This document shows, one piece after another, positions 7,614 to 18,900 of a DNA stretch of 64,000 bases (the first letter of the stretch is position 1; each line of letters opens with the position of its first letter). The translations under genes and the position numbers were made by a program. The stretch is from UBA7672 sp040398425. Lineage in GTDB: Bacteria; Pseudomonadota; Alphaproteobacteria; Caulobacterales; Hyphomonadaceae. The stretch is taken from contig JBBATZ010000011.1 of assembly GCA_040398425.1 (NCBI GenBank), positions 1 to 64,000 on the forward strand, written 5' to 3'. The notes below the pieces were generated by a model that did not search any database, was not told where the DNA came from, and worked only from the letters and a program-made list of their open reading frames with translations.

Positions 7614-9833
7614 ATGCGTCCTGCCAAAGCGTGCCTCTACCCGATGAGCCTTGCTGCGGCGATTGCGCTCGCGGCCCCCGCATTGGCCCAAACGCCTACC
7701 GCCGCTGATCGCGTCGTCGTGACGGCGACGCGGCAGCCGGAATCGGCTGACGTCCTGCCCCAGAGTGTCACGGTCCTGGCCGGGGACGCTATGCAGGGTA
7801 TCGATGCCGCCGAAGATATCGTCAACCGCTTGGCGGGTGTGCAGGCCGCAATCTCCAACGGCTCTCAGACCACCTTTCAGATCCGTGGTGTTGGCGCCGT
7901 TGATCACCAGGCACTGACGCCCAGCGCGTCTGCGGTGCATGTCGACGGCGTATTTCTGGCGACGAATGTGCAGGCGAGCCTGCTCGCTTACGACCTTGCG
8001 CGCGTCGAGGTGCTGAAGGGTCCGCAGGGGACAATACAGGGGCGCAATGCCTCGAGCGGGTCGATCAACTTCATTGCTGCGGCACCGACGGATGAGTCCG
8101 AGAGTTATGTTGAAGTCTCCTATGGCCGCTTCGATCGCTGGGATGTCTCGGCGGCAGCCGGCGGACGTCTCACGGATGGCGTGCGCGGGCGCATTGCCGG
8201 CCGGTTGTTGAAGCAGGATGCGGCGCTGGAAAATGTTGGGGGGCCTGTCGATGCGGGAGGCACGCGCGATGAGTACGGCTTACGCGGCGCTCTCGCGTTC
8301 GACATGGGCGGTGAGAGCGAGTTGCTGTTGCGCGCCCATGTCGAAGCGGACAATGGCGTGAACCCGGCGCCGCGCAATTCGGCGCTTGTGCTGGATGATC
8401 ACCAGATTTCAGTTGGTGCTGATGGCGTGCAAGGCACGGACAACGATTTCTATGGGTTGTCAGCTGAGTACACAACACGGTTGGGCGATTGGCGCATCAC
8501 GTCGCTGACGGCGGTCGAAGGTTTTCGTCAGCGCTATGGTTTTGATTTCGACGGCACGCCGAGGGCGGTGGCCAACCTCTCCTACGATCGCGATTATCTG
8601 CAGGTGAGCCAGGAGCTCTACGGTCGCGTGAAATGGCAGGGCGGAGATGCACTGCTTGGGCTGTCGCTGGCGAGCGACGACTTCAACCAGGACTATCTGA
8701 TCTGGTGCGGGAATCTGAACTCCGCATCGCTGGCGGGCACATGCCAGTATCCGGGCGCGCCCGCGCGGGTTGGCCCGACACCGGCCTCGACTGCGCCGGT
8801 GGTCTCGCTGCTGACGCATATTGAACAGACGCGGCGAATGGGTGCGCTCTACGGCACAGTGGACTTCGAGTTGGCCGCCGCGACGACACTGACGCTTGGC
8901 GGCAGGCAGACAATTGAGCGCATCGACGGCAACGGCTTTGGCCAGCACATCTATGCGGACGGCGTACGCTCGCTGAACAACCGTGGTGGACTGGGACTCG
9001 CGCAGGGTGGCAATTCAATCGACGAGGATCGCTTCACTGGCATGGCCGCGCTGAGCCATCGGTTCAGTGAAGATGCGATGGTTTATGCGTCCTGGGGCAG
9101 TGGCTACAAGAGCGGCGGTTTCAATGGCGAGGTCGCCAACAACGTCACGCATTATCAGAGCGAGGGCCTGTTCCGCGCCGAAACCGTGGATGCCTACGAG
9201 GTCGGCTTCAAGGGCGGGCTAGGCGACGCGCTGCGCGTCGAGGCTGCAGTCTTTCATCAGGACTACAAAGATCCACAGGCGCGTATCTTTGTTGCGTTCC
9301 CCTTGCCTGGCGGCGGTTCGATCACCTCCAACAGTCTCGCCAATCTCGATGCAGCCACAGTGGATGGCGCCGAAGTTTCGGCAGTGTGGCGCCCGCTCGA
9401 GGGGCTGGACATCAGCGCGGGCGTTGTGGCGCTCGACACGAAAATCGAGCAGGGCGTGTACGCAAGTGGCGCAGTCAACGCAGCGACCTTCAACGGTAAG
9501 CCATTGCCGTTTGCGTCGGACCTTTCGGCGACGCTCGGCGTCCAGAGGACCTGGGATATCGGGGGTGACCTGCGCGCGCGCGTAGAGGTGTTCGCCAAGT
9601 ACCAGAGCGCCTACTTTCTCGATCCCGAAGGTCGCGCTGACAGGCGGCAGGGGTCTGTGACGCTGGTCGATGCGACAGCGAGCCTCCTGATGGCAGCCGG
9701 AACGGAAGTGTCTCTGTGGGGGCGGAACCTCGTCGACGAGGACTACGCGCTCTCGGGCTATGGTTTCATCGGCTATGATACCTTCCGCTCGCAGCCGGCG
9801 ACGTGGGGTGTATCGGTCCGATTCGAACAGTAG
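7614..9833 (+). CDS. TonB-dependent outer-membrane receptor
   Basis: A 739-residue TonB-dependent receptor. It has a signal peptide (about residues 1-26, ending APALAQ), a plug domain opening DRVVVTATRQPESADVLPQSVTVL-like, the plug motif VEVLKGPQGTIQGRNASSG, and a 22-strand barrel ending in the aromatic residue pattern WGVSVRFEQ. The plug motif with GRNASSG is typical of receptors annotated for catechol siderophores or unknown organics. The frame opens at 7566, but the ATG at 7614 has GGAG 7 bases before it and begins the signal peptide. No TonB, regulator or transporter gene adjoins it, so the ligand cannot be inferred. Confidence 0.9.
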   Translation: MRPAKACLYPMSLAAAIALAAPALAQTPTAADRVVVTATRQPESADVLPQSVTVLAGDAMQGIDAAEDIVNRLAGVQAAISNGSQTTFQIRGVGAVDHQALTPSASAVHVDGVFLATNVQASLLAYDLARVEVLKGPQGTIQGRNASSGSINFIAAAPTDESESYVEVSYGRFDRWDVSAAAGGRLTDGVRGRIAGRLLKQDAALENVGGPVDAGGTRDEYGLRGALAFDMGGESELLLRAHVEADNGVNPAPRNSALVLDDHQISVGADGVQGTDNDFYGLSAEYTTRLGDWRITSLTAVEGFRQRYGFDFDGTPRAVANLSYDRDYLQVSQELYGRVKWQGGDALLGLSLASDDFNQDYLIWCGNLNSASLAGTCQYPGAPARVGPTPASTAPVVSLLTHIEQTRRMGALYGTVDFELAAATTLTLGGRQTIERIDGNGFGQHIYADGVRSLNNRGGLGLAQGGNSIDEDRFTGMAALSHRFSEDAMVYASWGSGYKSGGFNGEVANNVTHYQSEGLFRAETVDAYEVGFKGGLGDALRVEAAVFHQDYKDPQARIFVAFPLPGGGSITSNSLANLDAATVDGAEVSAVWRPLEGLDISAGVVALDTKIEQGVYASGAVNAATFNGKPLPFASDLSATLGVQRTWDIGGDLRARVEVFAKYQSAYFLDPEGRADRRQGSVTLVDATASLLMAAGTEVSLWGRNLVDEDYALSGYGFIGYDTFRSQPATWGVSVRFEQ

Positions 9834-9906
9834 TTGTTGCCAAGGCCTGTCAGCAGTGGTCGCTGAGGGTCTGGCGAACGCAGGGGGAACGGCCCATATT
9901 GCCGGC

Positions 9907-12186
<2,280 letters not shown>

Positions 12187-12210
12187 GCGGGCGTGGCGCG
12201 CATGCCTTGG

Positions 12211-12243
12211 CCCCGCTCATCCCGGCGAACGCCGGGATCCAGG
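12211..12243. repeat. Short palindromic extragenic repeat abutting the IS
   Basis: The sequence CATCCCGGCGAACGCCGGGATCC contains CCCGGCG and CGCCGGG arms. It resembles the dispersed CATCCCGGCGAAAGCCGGGATCC-type repeat common in alphaproteobacterial intergenic DNA. The IS3-family element begins immediately after it, suggesting insertion into the repeat. Confidence 0.6.
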
Positions 12244-12321
12244 TGACGTGCCCTCGAAATCTTGGACCGTTTGGAGCTAGAGTTTTTCGCCGTATCTTCC
12301 CTGGCTGGGAGGAGGGAGGCG

Positions 12322-12588
12322 ATGAAGGCATCAAAGTTCACGGACGCGCAGAAGGCGTTCGTCATCAAGCAGGGTGAAGAGGGCGTTCCGGTGGCGGAGG
12401 TCTGCCGGAAGGCGGGGATCAGCCAGGCGACCTACTTCGCATGGAAGAAGAAGTACGCGGGTCTGTTGCCGTCGGAGAAGCGTCGGCTGAAGCAGCTTGA
12501 GGAAGAGAACAGCCGGCTGAAGCGGATTGTCGCCGATCTCTCGCTCGACAAGGAGATGCTGCAGGATATCGTCCGCCGAAAGCTGTGA
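12322..12588 (+). CDS. IS3-family transposase OrfA (helix-turn-helix)
   Basis: An 88-residue DNA-binding subunit. It has an HTH_8-type helix-turn-helix (about residues 8-40, VCRKAGISQATYFAWKKKY), then a leucine-zipper-like helix (LKQLEEENSRLKRIVADL) ending DIVRRKL, the normal OrfA C-terminus. A very strong Shine-Dalgarno (GGGAGGAGGGAGG) precedes it. Its stop overlaps the orfB start as GTGA, so OrfB is made by coupling or by -1 frameshift fusion. Confidence 0.9.
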   Translation: MKASKFTDAQKAFVIKQGEEGVPVAEVCRKAGISQATYFAWKKKYAGLLPSEKRRLKQLEEENSRLKRIVADLSLDKEMLQDIVRRKL

Positions 12589-13424
12589 GGCCTGGTCGCA
12601 AGCGTCAGCTCGTCGACGAGGCGCGTACAGAGTGGAAGGTGTCGATCCGCCGCGCCTGCGAGGTCGTCGGTGCTGTGAGATCGAGCTACCACTACCGTTC
12701 TGCGCGACCCGACCAGGCCAGTCTCAGAAAACGCATGCGGGAGATCGCGGAGGCGCGTACGCGGTTTGGCCATCGGCGGATTCACGTGTTGCTCTGTCGC
12801 GAGGAACGCCTGAAAATGCGCAAGAAAACGCCGCGGCGGCGCGTGAAGGCGGCGCTGCGCGATGACCGCGCACCGCCTTCACGCTCGAACGAGGTGTGGG
12901 CGATGGACTTCGTGCATGACCAGCTGGCGACGGGACGAAAGATGCGCGTGCTGACGGTCGTGGATGCGTTCTCGCGGTACTCGCCCATGCTCGACGCGCG
13001 CTTCGACTACAGAGGAGAGGATGTCGTGCGAACGCTCGATCAGACGTGCCGGCGCACCGGCTATCCCAAGCGGATCAGGGTCGATCAGGGCTCGGAGTTC
13101 ATCTCCCGTGATCTCGATCTGTGGGCGTATCAGCATGACGTCACACTCGACTTCAGGCGGCCTGGCAAGCCGACCGACAACGCGTTCATCGAGAGCTTAA
13201 ACGGCAAGTTCCGGACGGAATGTCTGAACGCCCACTGGTTCCTTGGCCTCGAAGATGCCCGCGAAAAGCTGGAGGCTTGGCGCATAGACTACAACGAGTT
13301 ACGACCACTTAGCGCGATCGGGAATAAACCCCCGGCAGCGTTGCACTACGCCCTCGGCGCAACCAGCCAGCCGAGTGCGAAACGGGTCAAAAGCTCTGCG
13401 CCCGGATGGTCCAACTTTGGGTAG
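12585..13424 (+). CDS. IS3-family transposase OrfB, internally deleted
   Basis: The rve-type DDE integrase core. The triad residues are visible in WAMDFVHD, RVDQGSEF and FIESLNGKF. The N-terminus MRPGRKRQLVDEARTEW is intact and uses GTG at 12585, overlapping the orfA stop. Between HRRIHVLLCREE and RLKMRKKTP the element lacks about 18 residues that family members carry (a segment of the form GWxVNxKRVxRLYxEEG). The reading frame is kept. This stretch links the HTH_21 region to the catalytic core, so activity is doubtful, but the catalytic residues are intact. Confidence 0.85.
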   Translation: MRPGRKRQLVDEARTEWKVSIRRACEVVGAVRSSYHYRSARPDQASLRKRMREIAEARTRFGHRRIHVLLCREERLKMRKKTPRRRVKAALRDDRAPPSRSNEVWAMDFVHDQLATGRKMRVLTVVDAFSRYSPMLDARFDYRGEDVVRTLDQTCRRTGYPKRIRVDQGSEFISRDLDLWAYQHDVTLDFRRPGKPTDNAFIESLNGKFRTECLNAHWFLGLEDAREKLEAWRIDYNELRPLSAIGNKPPAALHYALGATSQPSAKRVKSSAPGWSNFG

Positions 13425-13454
13425 CGCCTCAAACTGGCCGCCTACTCAAACTAG

Positions 13455-13590
13455 CGCTGGTCCGAAGAAACGAGGCAGTTCAGCGCCGATCCATCCCAAG
13501 GCGATGCCGGTCGTGCTGTCGCCCGCGGAGGCGCTGAAGCTGCAGAAGCCGCTTGCGGAGGATGAACTGGTGCTGCTGGAGCGGGAGTAA
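13455..13590 (+). pseudogene. Remnant of a SOS-associated peptidase (SRAP/YedK-like) C-terminus
   Basis: Just downstream of the IS, the open frame ends APIHPKAMPVVL, then SPAEALKLQKPLAEDELVLLERE and a stop. The pattern IHPKAMPVxL is the conserved end of SRAP (HMCES/YedK) proteins, and the EALKLQ-PL segment resembles alphaproteobacterial members. A normal member has a stretch with a conserved Trp between these blocks; here they are joined almost directly. No N-terminal part (the catalytic Cys2 would be there) exists on the other side of the IS. I read it as a 3' remnant left by IS-associated deletion. Confidence 0.45.
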
Positions 13591-13652
13591 GCCAGGTCTC
13601 GACGCAGGCCGCCCCGCGGCGCATTTATCGGGTGCGGCAGAGGAGCATCAGC

Positions 13653-14069
13653 ATGGCGCGCGGCATTCCGGAGACCATTCAACGCTGGCACGTGATCGCG
13701 CTGGAGCGGCGGGCGGAGGATCTTGCGGGGATTCTCGCGGAGGACTGCGCGTTCGAAAGCCCCGTGGTGCACACGCCGCAGAAGGGCCGCGCCATCGTGG
13801 AGGCCTACCTGCGCGGCGCGCTGCACGTGCTGAACACGGAGCACTTCCGCTATGGCGAGGAATGGTATTCCGAACGCTCGGCCGTGCTAGAGTTCTTCTC
13901 CGTAGTCGACGGCATCAAGATCAACGGCGTCGACATCATCAGCTGGAACGACGCCGGGCTGATCACTCACTTCAAGGTGATGGTGCGCCCGCTAAAGGCG
14001 ATCAACACCCTGCACGCTAAGATGGGCGAGTACCTGATGGCGATGGGCGCGGTGAAGGTGAAGGCATAA
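13653..14069 (+). CDS. NTF2-like (SnoaL-type) small protein
   Basis: A 138-residue protein with the cone-shaped NTF2/SnoaL fold pattern: an N-terminal helix (ETIQRWHVIALER), LAEDCAFESPVVHTPQKG, AYLRGALHVL and a C-terminal strand ITHFKVMVRPLKAIN. Members range from isomerases and hydrolases to non-catalytic binding domains. The motif WNDAGLITHFKVMVRP is typical of the SnoaL-like subgroup with nuclear transport factor annotation. AGGAG lies 7 bases before the ATG at 13653. Neighbours give no clue to the substrate. Confidence 0.75.
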   Translation: MARGIPETIQRWHVIALERRAEDLAGILAEDCAFESPVVHTPQKGRAIVEAYLRGALHVLNTEHFRYGEEWYSERSAVLEFFSVVDGIKINGVDIISWNDAGLITHFKVMVRPLKAINTLHAKMGEYLMAMGAVKVKA

Positions 14070-14171
14070 CGGGCCCCGCGCGAAGAGCGGGGCACGAATA
14101 TTTGTTGCTCCCGCATGCGCCAGCGCCAACGCCACGGTGGGTTCTGTCGGGAGAACAGTAACGGAGGAATC

Positions 14172-14615
14172 ATGGTTCGGGGTGTGGTGTTGGCGGGGCT
14201 GGTGATGGTGGCGCTGGCCGGGTGTGAGAGCGTTTATTCGGCGCCGAAGGCTGGCCCGCTGGCGCAGGTGGCTGTGAGCCGGGCGCAGTTGCTGGAGTCG
14301 CAGCAGTCGAAGCTGATCTACCGGGGCGCTGACAGGTCGCGGCGCGACTGGATCGGTGAAGGGATTTTCTACGAGTACAACAAGACCTGGCAGGTGGCGG
14401 CGGAGACCCGGACGGAGTTCGAGGTCGAGACGCTGACTTATGCGGGGTATACGGAGCTTTACTGCAGCACGTTCTACAGCTTCACGCCGAAGGCGGGGCG
14501 GAGCTATCTCTTTGCGCCTGTGGCGGAGGGGCGCGGATGCTCGGCGGTGATCACCGACAAGGAGACGGGGAAGGCGCCGGTCGATCTGATGCAGGAGCTT
14601 GCACCGGCGGGGTGA
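14172..14615 (+). CDS. Lipoprotein of unknown function
   Basis: A 147-residue lipoprotein: MVRGVVLAGLVMVALAGC gives a lipobox with Cys18. The mature part has no recognisable domain. It contains two further cysteines (YCSTFYS and GRGCSAV) that could form a disulfide in the periplasm, and a beta-rich aromatic middle. ACGGAGGAA precedes the ATG. It stands alone, followed by a dispersed repeat. Confidence 0.7.
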   Translation: MVRGVVLAGLVMVALAGCESVYSAPKAGPLAQVAVSRAQLLESQQSKLIYRGADRSRRDWIGEGIFYEYNKTWQVAAETRTEFEVETLTYAGYTELYCSTFYSFTPKAGRSYLFAPVAEGRGCSAVITDKETGKAPVDLMQELAPAG

Positions 14616-14684
14616 GGACGGCTCGGTGGTGTGCGGTGGCTTTTCAAGTTGAATGCGGGGGTTGGAGTCTTTTCGTCGAGCTGC

Positions 14685-14754
14685 GGCTGTCCCCCTTCGT
14701 CTCGCGGCTTTGCTGCGAGCCACTTCCCCCGCTTCGCGAGGGCAGAAAGAGGGC
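14685..14754. repeat. Dispersed repeat family B, copy 1
   Basis: An intergenic block with the order CCCCCTTCGTC, a small hairpin (CTCGCGGCTTTGCTGCGAG), CCACTTCCCCC and a G/A-rich end. The same arrangement recurs at 15269-15333 and 41926-41980 with different hairpin cores, which marks a dispersed palindromic repeat. Confidence 0.6.
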
Positions 14755-14765
14755 GGTGCGCGTGG

Positions 14766-15227
14766 CTAGCGACGGTAGCGGTCGGCTTGGGATCCGACAT
14801 AGCGGCGGGACATTTCCATTCTGAGGTCGGCGGAGATCACGGTCTTGCCGACGGGGTTGAGGATGGTATCGAGCGAGCGGAAGATCGCTAGGGCGGCGGG
14901 GATGCCGATGATGGTGAGGCAAAGCCCGAGCGCCTGGAAGACGAGGAAGAAGCACGCGACGAGGCCGAATGGCAGCCAGAGCAGCGTGACGAACCATCCC
15001 CACACGACCCAGACGGGGTTCTGGCTCAGCGGCGTGCCGAGGTCGCTGGCGTCGACGAGGCGGTTGCCGAAGGGGGCGAGGTAGAAGCGGCCGAGCTCGA
15101 ACAGGCCTGCGCCGAGCGGGGCACCGACGATGGTCAGCGTGAAGAAGGCTCCTAGCAGGAACATGTAGAGCGCGGAGAGGAATCCCAGGAACGGGATGTG
15201 CCAGAGGATGTTGCCGAGGAGGCGCAT
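14766..15227 (-). CDS. YccF-domain inner-membrane protein
   Basis: A 153-residue integral membrane protein with two YccF-type halves: an N-terminal GNILWHIPFLGFLSALYMFLLG and the repeated small domain containing LTIVGAPLGAGLFELGRFYLAPFG, mirrored by LTIIGIPAALAIFRSLDTILNPVGK in the second half. Three or four hydrophobic helices are visible. The function of YccF is unknown; these domains recur in small membrane proteins. The start at 15227 (MRLLGNILW) matches the family N-terminus, though the Shine-Dalgarno is poor. The frame extends 22 codons upstream into repeat sequence, which I exclude. Confidence 0.8.
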   Translation of the reverse strand: MRLLGNILWHIPFLGFLSALYMFLLGAFFTLTIVGAPLGAGLFELGRFYLAPFGNRLVDASDLGTPLSQNPVWVVWGWFVTLLWLPFGLVACFFLVFQALGLCLTIIGIPAALAIFRSLDTILNPVGKTVISADLRMEMSRRYVGSQADRYRR

Positions 15228-15268
15228 GGGGAGGGTCCGGCTTGGGGGGGGGTCTTCATCTCCTGGAG

Positions 15269-15333
15269 AAGGCCCCCTCCGGCTGACGTGCAAGGCACGT
15301 CAGCCACCTCCTCCGCGCTTCGGGCAGTGGAGG
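15269..15333. repeat. Dispersed repeat family B, copy 2, with perfect hairpin
   Basis: A copy of the same repeat whose core is a perfect 11-bp stem: GGCTGACGTGC (15281-15291) and GCACGTCAGCC (15295-15305) around AAG. It is flanked by GGCCCCCTCC and CACCTCCTCC. It lies between the yccF start and the Lrp stop and could stabilise or terminate the Lrp transcript. Confidence 0.65.
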
Positions 15334-15353
15334 ACCATGCGGACGGTCCGGAG

Positions 15354-15854
15354 TTAGCGGTCCTGGGTCGGTACGTAGGGGGAGATGAGGCCGAGAGGGG
15401 CGGCGGTGGTGCGCTTGGTGACGTTGACGATGATGCGGGACTGGATGTCCGACACCAGGCCGAGGGCCAGGATCTTGTCGCGCAGGAAATTATCGTAGGC
15501 GTGCATGTCGGTGGTGACGATGCGCATCACATAGTCGACGGCGCCGGTGACGGTCATGCACTCGATGACTTCGGGCCATTTGCGCACGGCTTGCTCAAAC
15601 TTCTCGAGATTTTCGCGCGAGGGCAGTTGGAGTTTGACGTTGGCCACGACTTCGAAGTTCAATCCCAACTTGTCGTAGTTGAGAAGCGTGACACGGCGCG
15701 CGATGATGCCCTGTTCTTCCATGCGCTTGATGCGTCGCCAGCAGGGGCTGGAGGACAGGCCGACCTTTTCGGCGATCTCGGCCACGGAGAGGGCCGCGTC
15801 GCGCTGAATCAGGTCGAGGATTTTTGCGTCGATGGCGTCGAGTTCAACGGCCAT
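15354..15854 (-). CDS. Lrp/AsnC-family transcriptional regulator
   Basis: A 166-residue regulator. It has a winged helix-turn-helix at about residues 5-55 (IDAKILDLIQRDAALSVAEIAEKVGLSSSPCWRRIKRME) and a RAM ligand-binding domain at about 70-155. Lrp proteins sense amino acids and often control the adjacent operon. It is divergent from the indolepyruvate oxidoreductase, whose substrates derive from aromatic amino acids, so control of that gene is likely. AAGGA precedes the ATG at 15854. The shared intergenic region holds two palindromes. Confidence 0.92.
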   Translation of the reverse strand: MAVELDAIDAKILDLIQRDAALSVAEIAEKVGLSSSPCWRRIKRMEEQGIIARRVTLLNYDKLGLNFEVVANVKLQLPSRENLEKFEQAVRKWPEVIECMTVTGAVDYVMRIVTTDMHAYDNFLRDKILALGLVSDIQSRIIVNVTKRTTAAPLGLISPYVPTQDR

Positions 15855-15921
15855 TTTTTGCTGTCCTTGGTCGAGTATGTGGTGATTTATTGCCGCTGTA
15901 CTGCCAGATCGCGCACCGAAT

Positions 15922-15959
15922 GGCAAATACTTCCTGCGATATTGAGCAATATATTTGCC
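15922..15959. promoter_or_regulatory. Nested palindromes, candidate Lrp operator
   Basis: In the 140-base divergent region, GGCAAATA (15922-15929) is mirrored by TATTTGCC (15952-15959). Inside lies a second palindrome, ATATTG-AG-CAATAT (15939-15952), whose centre is offset by 5 bases. The surroundings are AT-rich against a GC-rich genome. Lrp-type octamers often bind such AT-rich inverted repeats. Assignment to the adjacent regulator is inference. Confidence 0.6.
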
Positions 15960-15994
15960 GTGGCCATATATAGACCCGCCCGGAGGCGCACGAC

Positions 15995-18900
15995 TTGAAG
16001 CACGGTAGCCCTGTATCAGGCGGGATCTCCCTCGACGACAAGTACCTTCTCGAGGGGGGGCGCGCTTTCATGACCGGCATCCAGGCGCTGGTGCGCCTGC
16101 CCCTGGACCGCAAGAGGCTCGACCGGAAATCGGGCCTCAATACGGCAGGGTTCATTTCGGGCTATCGCGGCTCGCCGCTGGGTGGCTACGATCAGCAGAT
16201 CCGGGCCGCCGGCAAGCTGATGGAGGCTCACGACGTGAAGTTGTGGGAGGGGCTGAACGAGGACCTCGGCGCAACGGCCGTGTGGGGCTCGCAGCAGACG
16301 CACCTGTTTCCGGGCGCGAAGTTCGATGGCGTATTCGGCATCTGGTACGGCAAGGCACCAGGCGTCGATCGTACGGGCGATGTGTTCAAGCATGCCAACA
16401 TGGCGGGGACCGATCCCAAGGGCGGCGTGCTGGCTCTTTGTGGTGATGATCCGAACTCGAAATCGTCGACGCTGGCCTCGCAATCCGAGTTCGCGATGAT
16501 CGATGCGGAGATGCCTGTGCTGGCGCCGGCTTCGATCCAGGAAGTGCTCGACTACGGCATGATCGGCTGGGAGCTGTCGCGGTATTCCGGGCTGTGGGTC
16601 TCGATGATCTGCCTCGCGGATACGATGGATTCAGGCGCAGTCGTTGAGGTGGGGCTGCAGCGCTATCATACGGTGCGGCCGACGGACTTTGTCATTCCCG
16701 AAGGCGGGCTTGGTCCGCGCATGGGCGACACGCCGCTGGGCAAGGAAGCAAGGTTGCGGACGCTGAAGATCCCGGCGGCGCAGGCCTTCGTGCGGGCCAA
16801 TGGTCTCGACAAGGCGCTGCTGACGGGCAAGTCGAAGAAGCTAGGCGTGATCGTGGCCGGGCAGGCTGCGCGCGATGTCTACGAAGCGCTGGGCGCGATG
16901 GGATTGGCGCCGGAACAGGCTGCGGATCTCGGCGTCTCGATCTTCAAGGTCGCGATGCCGTGGCCGCTGGAGCCGACGGCGATCCGCGATTTCTGCCGCG
17001 GGTTCGAGCGCGTGCTGGTGATCGAGCACAAGCGGGCGATCATCGAGCCGCAGCTGAAGGACATTCTCTATCACCTGCCGGATGCCGAGCGTCCGCTGGT
17101 GGAAGGCAAGAAGGATCGCGATGGCGCGCCCCTGCTGTCAGACATCGCCTCGCTCTCGACGGCGGACATTGCCACAGCCCTGGTGGGACGTTTGCCGGCG
17201 GGCGCTCATACGTCGAAGGCGGAGGCTTACTTCTCGAAGGTGAGAGGCGCGCAGCAGGCTGTTGCGGGCATGAACCAGATCAATACGCGCAAGCCGCACT
17301 TCTGTTCGGGCTGTCCGCACAACACGTCGACAACGCTGCCGGAAGGCTCGCGCGCGCTGGCGGGCATCGGCTGTCACTACATGGCGACGTTCACGCCGGA
17401 GCGCCGGACGGACATGCACACGCAGATGGGCGGCGAGGGCACGCCGTGGATCGGGCAGAGCCCGTTCACCGACGAGAAGCATGTATTCGTGAACCTCGGC
17501 GACGGCACCTATTCGCACTCGGGATCGCTCGCTATTCGGGCTGCAATCTCGGGCAAGGTCAACGCGACCTACAAGATTCTCTACAACGACGCCGTCGCCA
17601 TGACGGGCGGGCAGCAGGTGGAGTCGGGCCAGACGGTTCCGCAGATCGCGCGACAGGTGGAGGCGGAGGGCGTCAAGACGATCGTGATCGTGGCGGATGA
17701 TCCGACGCGCTATGCGAGCGTGTCGGACCTGCCGGAAGGCACGCGGATCTTCGATCGCAAGAAGCTGGAAGAAGTTCAGATCGAGCTGCGCGAAACGCCG
17801 GGCGTCTCCGTGCTGATCTATGACCAGGTGTGCGCGACAGAGAAGCGCCGGCGCATCAAGCGCGGCAAGATGGAAGCGCCGACCAAGCGCGTGTTCATCA
17901 ACCCGTCGGTGTGCGAAGGCTGCGGCGATTGTTCGGTGAAGTCGAACTGCCTGTCGGTCGAGCCGGTGGAAACCGAATACGGTCGCAAGCGGCAGATCAA
18001 TCAATCGACGTGCAACACGGACTATTCGTGCATCGAGGGCTTCTGCCCGTCATTCGTGACCGTCACGGGCGGCGACCGGAAGTCGGATGCTGAGCGGACG
18101 CCGGCGGCGTTCGACGTGTCCGGCCTGCCGACGCCGGTTCTGCCGCAACTGACGCATGAAGCCTGGAATGTGGTGTTCACAGGCGTTGGCGGCACGGGCG
18201 TGACCACTGTGGCGGCAGTGCTCGCCATGGCGGCGCACGTTGATGGCATGGCGTCGCAGACACTGGACATGACGGGCCTTGCGCAGAAGGGCGGGCCGGT
18301 GTTGAGCCACGTTCGCTTTGCGCTGGATCCCGATGACATCAAGGCAGGCAAGACGCCGCCGGCTTCGGCCGACGTGATCATCGCGTGCGACCTGGTTGTG
18401 GCGTCTTCGGGCGATGCGCTGGTTATGTTCGACAAAGCGCGCACGTCCGTGGTCGCGAACCATGACGTTACGCCGACGAAGGAAATCATCGAGAACCGCA
18501 ATGTGCGGTTCGATCCGGACCTGCTGACGGCGCGCGTGCGGTCGCGGGCCAAGAGCTTTGCGGCGACGAATGCGGAAGCGCTGGCTGAGCATCACTTCGG
18601 AGATGCGATCTATACCAACATGATCATGCTGGGCATGGCCTACCAGAATGGCCTGATCCCGATTTCGGAAGCCGCGATCAAGGAAGCGAACAGGCTCAAC
18701 AAGGTGAAGGTGAAGGAGAACGCGGCGGCGTTCGACCTGGGGCGGATTGCGGCGGTGACCCCGGACGCAGTACAGGCGGCGGCCCCGAAGCGGCCGGAGA
18801 TCGAACCACTGAAGCTCGACGAACTGATCGCGCGTCGGGCGGAGATGCTGAAGGCTTACCAGAACGAGGCCTATGCCGACATGTACGAGGCGCGGGTCGC

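Larger units (their letters stand above)
12244..13431 (+). mobile_element. IS3-family (IS407/IS511-like) insertion sequence
   Basis: An element of about 1.19 kb with two overlapping reading frames. The left end begins TGACGTGCCCTCGAAATCTT and contains TTGGACC. The reverse complement of the right end begins TGAGGCGCTACCCAAAGTTG and also contains TTGGACC, the usual shape of IS407-group ends. The 4 bases flanking each end (CAGG and AACT) do not match, so no target duplication is seen. This fits an old insertion followed by an adjacent deletion. The transposase carries an internal in-frame deletion (see orfB), so the copy is probably not autonomous. Exact ends are my estimate. Confidence 0.85.
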
